From Rodentibacter genomosp. 1 (GTDB lineage Bacteria > Pseudomonadota > Gammaproteobacteria > Enterobacterales > Pasteurellaceae), in assembly GCF_001999285.1 (NCBI RefSeq), contig NZ_MLHN01000007.1, forward strand, positions 62,001 through 126,000: DNA of 64,000 nt, in the 5' to 3' direction. The position numbers and the translations under genes were made by a program. Below the pieces are notes generated by a model. The model ran no database searches and was not told the DNA's origin. It saw only the letters and a program-made list of their open reading frames with translations. Positions 60,187 to 64,000 of this stretch are shown here, piece by piece. The number at the start of each line of letters is the position of its first letter. The first letter of the stretch is position 1.

Positions 60187-60969
60187 ATGAAAAAACTACT
60201 CACAAACTCGCTTACTCATTTGTTCCCCCCTATTGGGGCAGTGAGTAAAACCACCATTCAAAAAACGTTGTTTTTTATGACCGCACTTTTAGGACTTACT
60301 ATGGCTATCACCGCAAACGCCACCCCGATGATAAACATTTTTGAACTCGGCGTGAAAAAAGGGGCTGAAGTGCAATATCACGCCGTGGCTGAACACAATA
60401 TCAGCACATCAATCCGCAATGAAAAAGGCACATTGGCAATGTATTCGGTGAAATCAAACACCGATCCCAATATAGCCTATATGGTGGAAATTTATGCGGA
60501 TCAAAAGGCTTATGAAACCCACCGCACGTCACCTCAATATCAAGCATTTTTAACTGCATCACCTGAGATTTTAACGGATCACAAAAAGCGTATTGCCTTA
60601 GTTCCACAATTTTTAGGGGATAAAAAAGTGGTACAAACGCCCGAAATCCTCACAAATTATGTAGTGGTAGAAGTGAAACCTGAATATAACGAACAATTCA
60701 AGAAGATTATTATCGCAGAAATGGCACAATCGCTAAAAGTAGAAGAGGGGATGATTGCGACGTATGCCACCACAATGCAAGAAAATCCAAACAAATGGAT
60801 TTTCTTTGAGATCTACGCCAACAGTGCTGCTTACCAACATCACAGAGAAACACCTCATTTTAAAGATTACCTAAAACAAACGGGTGAGATGCTGAAAGAA
60901 AAAAGTTATGTGGGAATTCATCCTGAGTTTTTGGCGAATCAAGGAAATTTTTATTTTAATCAACCTTAG
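60187..60969 (+). CDS. Exported protein with two ABM (monooxygenase-like) domains
   Basis: A 260-residue protein with two tandem antibiotic-biosynthesis-monooxygenase-type domains (~50-135 and ~155-240), each with the Y-x-x-x-x-x-T/S-x-x-Y/F signature as in YETHRTSPQYQAFL and YQHHRETPHFKDYL. A hydrophobic export signal TALLGLTMAITANA precedes them. Residues ~5-35 are encoded by a copy of the 91-bp repeat also found at 32717, so the original start may have been nearer the hydrophobic core, for example the ATG at 60277. It lies 66 bases downstream of the amidohydrolase gene. Such domains often handle quinones or haem-like molecules; the substrate here is unknown. Confidence 0.78.
   Translation: MKKLLTNSLTHLFPPIGAVSKTTIQKTLFFMTALLGLTMAITANATPMINIFELGVKKGAEVQYHAVAEHNISTSIRNEKGTLAMYSVKSNTDPNIAYMVEIYADQKAYETHRTSPQYQAFLTASPEILTDHKKRIALVPQFLGDKKVVQTPEILTNYVVVEVKPEYNEQFKKIIIAEMAQSLKVEEGMIATYATTMQENPNKWIFFEIYANSAAYQHHRETPHFKDYLKQTGEMLKEKSYVGIHPEFLANQGNFYFNQP
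60200..60290 (-). repeat. 91-bp USS-linked repeat inside the ABM gene
   Basis: The complement of this segment aligns without gaps over 91 bases to 32717-32807. The first 34 bases differ at one position (AAAAGTGCGGTCA, then AAAAAACAACGTTTTTTGAA) and the last 17 (AGTAAGCGAGTTTGTGA) are identical, while the centre diverges. One end holds a USS core. Confidence 0.88.
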
Positions 60970-60976
60970 CTTTAAC

Positions 60977-61016
60977 AAAAAGGCTTTATTCCTGACAGAG
61001 GAAATAAAGCCTTTAT
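60977..61016 (+). terminator. Terminator after the ABM gene
   Basis: Arms AAAGGCTTTATT and AATAAAGCCTTT pair perfectly (60979-60990 with 61003-61014) with short inner extension and a following T-rich stretch. Confidence 0.8.
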
Positions 61017-61108
61017 TTTCGTTTTCTCATGATAAATCCCCCCTATTTCCTTGCATTATCCCCCTTACAGTGTCAAACTCTCTCCACTTTTTAAAACTGT
61101 AAAAAATA

Positions 61109-63445
61109 ATGACAAAAAAACGAAAATACCAAGATCCCCATTACCAACAAGAATTAGCGAAGTATGGCAATCCTATCCCAAGTCGGGAGCTTATTTTAAA
61201 TGTAATTCGTGAAAATAACGCCCCAATGAATCGGGAGGAAATTTTGACCGCACTTTCTATTCGTGATGAGGAAAAAATGGAGGCAATGCGCCGTCGTTTA
61301 CGGGCAATGGAAAATGATGGGCAGCTTGTGTTCACCAAACGTAAACGCTATGCCTTACCGGAAAAACTCGATCTTGTAAAAGGTTTGGTGATTGGTCATC
61401 GAGAAGGCTACGGCTTCTTACAAGTCGAGGGTAAAAAAGAGGATTTATTTATTCCCAATCATCAGATGCAGCGGGTGATGCACGGTGATTTTGTATTGGC
61501 ACAGCCGGCAAATTTGGATCACCGTGGACGTCGTGAAGTCCGCATTGTGCGTGTATTGGAAAGTCGCAAGAAACAGATTGTCGGGCGCTTTTTCTTGGAA
61601 AACGGCTTTGGGTATGTGGTACCTGACGACAGCCGTATCGGACGCGATATTCTTGTGCCAAACGAACACCGTAACGGTGCGCGGATGGGGCAAGTGGTTG
61701 TGGTGGAATTACAACAACGCTCTGCCGCTTTCAATCAGCCAATAGGGATTATCACGGAAATTTTGGGCGATAATATGGCGAAAGGGATGGAAGTCGAAAT
61801 TGCGTTACGCAATCACGATATTCCCTATCAGTTCCCAAGTGCGGTAGAAAAATACATTAGAAAATTCACAGAGGATGTGCCGGAAGAAGCAAAAAAAGGT
61901 CGTGTGGATTTACGCCATTTACCGTTAGTTACTATTGATGGTGAAGACGCACGGGATTTTGATGATGCGGTATATTGCGAAAAACAAGGTAAAGGCTGGA
62001 AACTTTGGGTGGCGATTGCGGATGTGAGTTATTACGTACGTTTGCGTTCGGCACTCGATAACGAAGCCCATAATCGGGGGAACTCAGTCTATTTTCCAAA
62101 TCGAGTCGTACCGATGCTGCCGGAAATTTTATCTAATGGCTTGTGTTCGCTTAATCCGCAAGTGGATCGCTTGTGTATGGTGTGTGAAATGCACATTTCC
62201 GCCAAAGGCAAACTCACCGATTATCGTTTTTATGAAGCGGTGATGAATTCCCACGCACGTTTGACCTACACCAAAGTGGCGAAAATTTTGGAAGGTGATA
62301 GGGAACTTCGTGAACGCTATCACGCACTCGCCCCTCATCTAGAAGAACTTTATCATCTTTATCAAGCATTGCTTTCTGCCCGTCATCAGCGTGGGGCGAT
62401 TGATTTTGAAACCATTGAAAGCAAATTTATCTTTAATTCAATGGGACGTATTGAACGCATTGAACCGGTAATCCGCAACGATGCCCATAAAATCATCGAA
62501 GAATGTATGATTTTGGCCAATATCGCCGCCGCTAATTTTATGGAAAAACATAATGAACCGGCACTATATCGTATTCACGCAACACCAAGCGAAGAAAAAC
62601 TCACTTCATTCCGAACCTTTCTCAGAGAGTTTGGTTTAAGCTTGGAAGGGGGGCTAAAACCGACCACGAAAGATTACGCAGAACTGTTAGAAAAAGTCAA
62701 AGAGCGACCGGATCACGAATTAATTCAAACCATGTTACTCCGTTCTTTAAGTCAAGCGGTATATAGTGCGGATAATATCGGGCATTTTGGTTTAGCATTG
62801 GAAGAATATGCCCATTTTACTTCACCTATTCGCCGTTATCCTGATTTAACGCTCCATCGGAGTATTAAATATCTGCTTGCTAAAGAACAAGGGGCGAAAC
62901 GTAAAACCACCGACAGTGGCGGTTATCATTATTCTTTTGATGAGATGGATCAGCTTGGCGATCATTGCTCTATGACCGAACGTCGCGCCGATGAGGCTAC
63001 CCGTGAAGTGGCGGATTGGCTGAAATCTGAATATATGCAAGATCACGTTGGCTGTGAATTTAATGGCGTTATTTCTTCTGTGACCGGTTTCGGACTGTTT
63101 GTACGTTTAAACGACTTATTCATTGATGGCTTAGTGCATATCTCAACCTTAGAAAATGATTATTATCAATTTGATGCTGCCAAACAACGCTTAATCGGTG
63201 AAAACAGCGGAATGCAATATCGTTTAGGCGATAAAGTGCGGATTCGTGTGGAAGCCGTCCACCTAGAACAGAAAATGATCGACTTCTCGCTGGTGGGGAG
63301 TGAACGCAAACCCCGTCGAGCAGGTAAAACGGCAAAAGAGAGAGCAAAGAAAGTCTTTAAAGAATTGCCGCCAAAAGCGACGAAAAAGCGTAAAAGTGCG
63401 GTTAAAAATAAAGAAGTTTCTCAAAAAAAGAAAAAACGTAAATAA
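61109..63445 (+). CDS. rnr: Ribonuclease R
   Basis: A 778-residue 3'-5' exoribonuclease: N-terminal helix-turn-helix and cold-shock domains (~20-230), RNB catalytic core with the Mg-binding [14 protein letters not shown] near residue 275, S1 domain (~640-730, [17 protein letters not shown]) and a lysine-rich tail. It degrades structured RNA and takes part in rRNA and tmRNA-linked decay. rlmB starts 33 bases downstream, the order found in E. coli (rnr-rlmB). Confidence 0.96.
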   Translation: MTKKRKYQDPHYQQELAKYGNPIPSRELILNVIRENNAPMNREEILTALSIRDEEKMEAMRRRLRAMENDGQLVFTKRKRYALPEKLDLVKGLVIGHREGYGFLQVEGKKEDLFIPNHQMQRVMHGDFVLAQPANLDHRGRREVRIVRVLESRKKQIVGRFFLENGFGYVVPDDSRIGRDILVPNEHRNGARMGQVVVVELQQRSAAFNQPIGIITEILGDNMAKGMEVEIALRNHDIPYQFPSAVEKYIRKFTEDVPEEAKKGRVDLRHLPLVTIDGEDARDFDDAVYCEKQGKGWKLWVAIADVSYYVRLRSALDNEAHNRGNSVYFPNRVVPMLPEILSNGLCSLNPQVDRLCMVCEMHISAKGKLTDYRFYEAVMNSHARLTYTKVAKILEGDRELRERYHALAPHLEELYHLYQALLSARHQRGAIDFETIESKFIFNSMGRIERIEPVIRNDAHKIIEECMILANIAAANFMEKHNEPALYRIHATPSEEKLTSFRTFLREFGLSLEGGLKPTTKDYAELLEKVKERPDHELIQTMLLRSLSQAVYSADNIGHFGLALEEYAHFTSPIRRYPDLTLHRSIKYLLAKEQGAKRKTTDSGGYHYSFDEMDQLGDHCSMTERRADEATREVADWLKSEYMQDHVGCEFNGVISSVTGFGLFVRLNDLFIDGLVHISTLENDYYQFDAAKQRLIGENSGMQYRLGDKVRIRVEAVHLEQKMIDFSLVGSERKPRRAGKTAKERAKKVFKELPPKATKKRKSAVKNKEVSQKKKKRK

Positions 63446-63478
63446 TGTCGTCCTAAAATCAAAAAATAGAGAAAAATT

Positions 63479-64000
63479 ATGTCAGAACAGATCTATGGTA
63501 TTCACGCCATCAATAGCATTCTAGCCCATACACCGGAGCGTTTAATTGAAGTATTTGTATTAAAAGGACGTGAAGATAAACGCTTACAACCTTTACTTAA
63601 TGAACTCCACGCAATGGGTATCGCCGTGCAATTTGTTAATCGCCAAACCTTAGATAAAAAAGCAAATGGTGAAGTACATCAAGGGGTGATTGCACGCATA
63701 CAAGCCGCAAAGGAACTCAATGAAAATGATCTTGATGTGATTCTTGCCGGTAAACAAAATCCACTTTTATTAGTACTTGATGGGGTAACTGATCCCCATA
63801 ACCTTGGTGCCTGTTTGCGTACCGCCGATGCAGCAGGTGTCTCCGCTGTCATTGTGCCAAAAGATAAATCTGCACAACTCACCTCTGTGGCCCGCAAAGT
63901 GGCCTGTGGCGCAGCGGAAAGCGTGCCACTCATTCGAGTGACTAACCTTTCCCGTACCCTTCGTGATTTACAACAAAATCACAATATTTGGGTGGTAGGT
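63479..64000 (+). CDS. rlmB: 23S rRNA (guanosine-2251-2'-O)-methyltransferase, partial
   Basis: The first 174 codons are in the window and the frame is open at its end. It begins [20 protein letters not shown], with an N-terminal substrate-binding domain and the SPOUT methyltransferase start [21 protein letters not shown] (motif 1 with the catalytic Arg). It methylates G2251 in the ribosomal P loop. Follows rnr, as in E. coli. The C-terminal knot is outside the window. Confidence 0.95.
   Translation, partial: MSEQIYGIHAINSILAHTPERLIEVFVLKGREDKRLQPLLNELHAMGIAVQFVNRQTLDKKANGEVHQGVIARIQAAKELNENDLDVILAGKQNPLLLVLDGVTDPHNLGACLRTADAAGVSAVIVPKDKSAQLTSVARKVACGAAESVPLIRVTNLSRTLRDLQQNHNIWVVG

Overview
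The window comes from a member of the Pasteurellaceae. The 9-base core AAGTGCGGT and its complement, the Haemophilus influenzae-type DNA uptake signal sequence (USS), recur throughout, often as inverted pairs that double as transcription terminators. Gene content and order (napFDAGHBC, hflD-purB, ribF-ileS-lspA-ispH, pnuC, an yjjI-yczE-GT9 cluster) fit the Haemophilus/Aggregatibacter branch. I lean towards Aggregatibacter or a close Haemophilus relative, but the sequence alone does not settle the species.

Layout. 1-9.9 kb: core metabolism (Nudix hydrolase, eno, purB, hflD, trpS, small conserved proteins, ferredoxin, RNase I, pgk, fba). 9.9-14.6 kb: surface polysaccharide genes (O-antigen ligase-like, family 9 glycosyltransferase), a YczE-type membrane protein and the glycyl-radical protein YjjI under a perfect CRP site. 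14.8-17.9 kb: an ornithine cyclodeaminase/NhaC-type transporter pair with a divergent Lrp-type regulator. 18-24.2 kb: the complete periplasmic nitrate reductase operon. 24.5-25.0 kb: a broken phage-type integrase beside tRNA-Ile(CAU). 25-38.5 kb: glyS/glyQ around a glucose-1-phosphatase-like enzyme, a TonB-dependent receptor, and the ispH-lspA-ileS-ribF block. 38.6-40.7 kb: murJ and rpsT.

40.9-45.9 kb is an AT-rich accessory island without USS cores, between rpsT and srmB. It opens with a 25-bp palindrome over a ribosome binding site and a 50-codon remnant resembling the N-terminus of a type I restriction HsdR. Four tightly packed genes follow: an N6-adenine DNA methyltransferase, a protein with two GHKL ATPase modules (N-terminal MORC/MutL/Hsp90-like, C-terminal histidine-kinase-like), a stand-alone receiver-like protein and an HNH nuclease. 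I read this as a candidate restriction/defence system with two-component signalling parts and regard it as the most interesting feature of the window.

46-64 kb returns to ordinary genome: srmB, trmN6, pnuC, rapA, rluA, a glucose-type PTS permease, a PepSY protein with a two-component system, an Xre regulator beside a cluster of small-molecule detoxification-like genes (dimeric barrel protein, DJ-1/PfpI protein, Tat-exported amidohydrolase, double-ABM protein), rnr and the start of rlmB. Two dispersed repeat families were recognised: a roughly 157-160 bp nested palindrome (three full copies and one core) and a 91-bp USS-linked repeat whose second copy forms the 5' coding end of the ABM gene.
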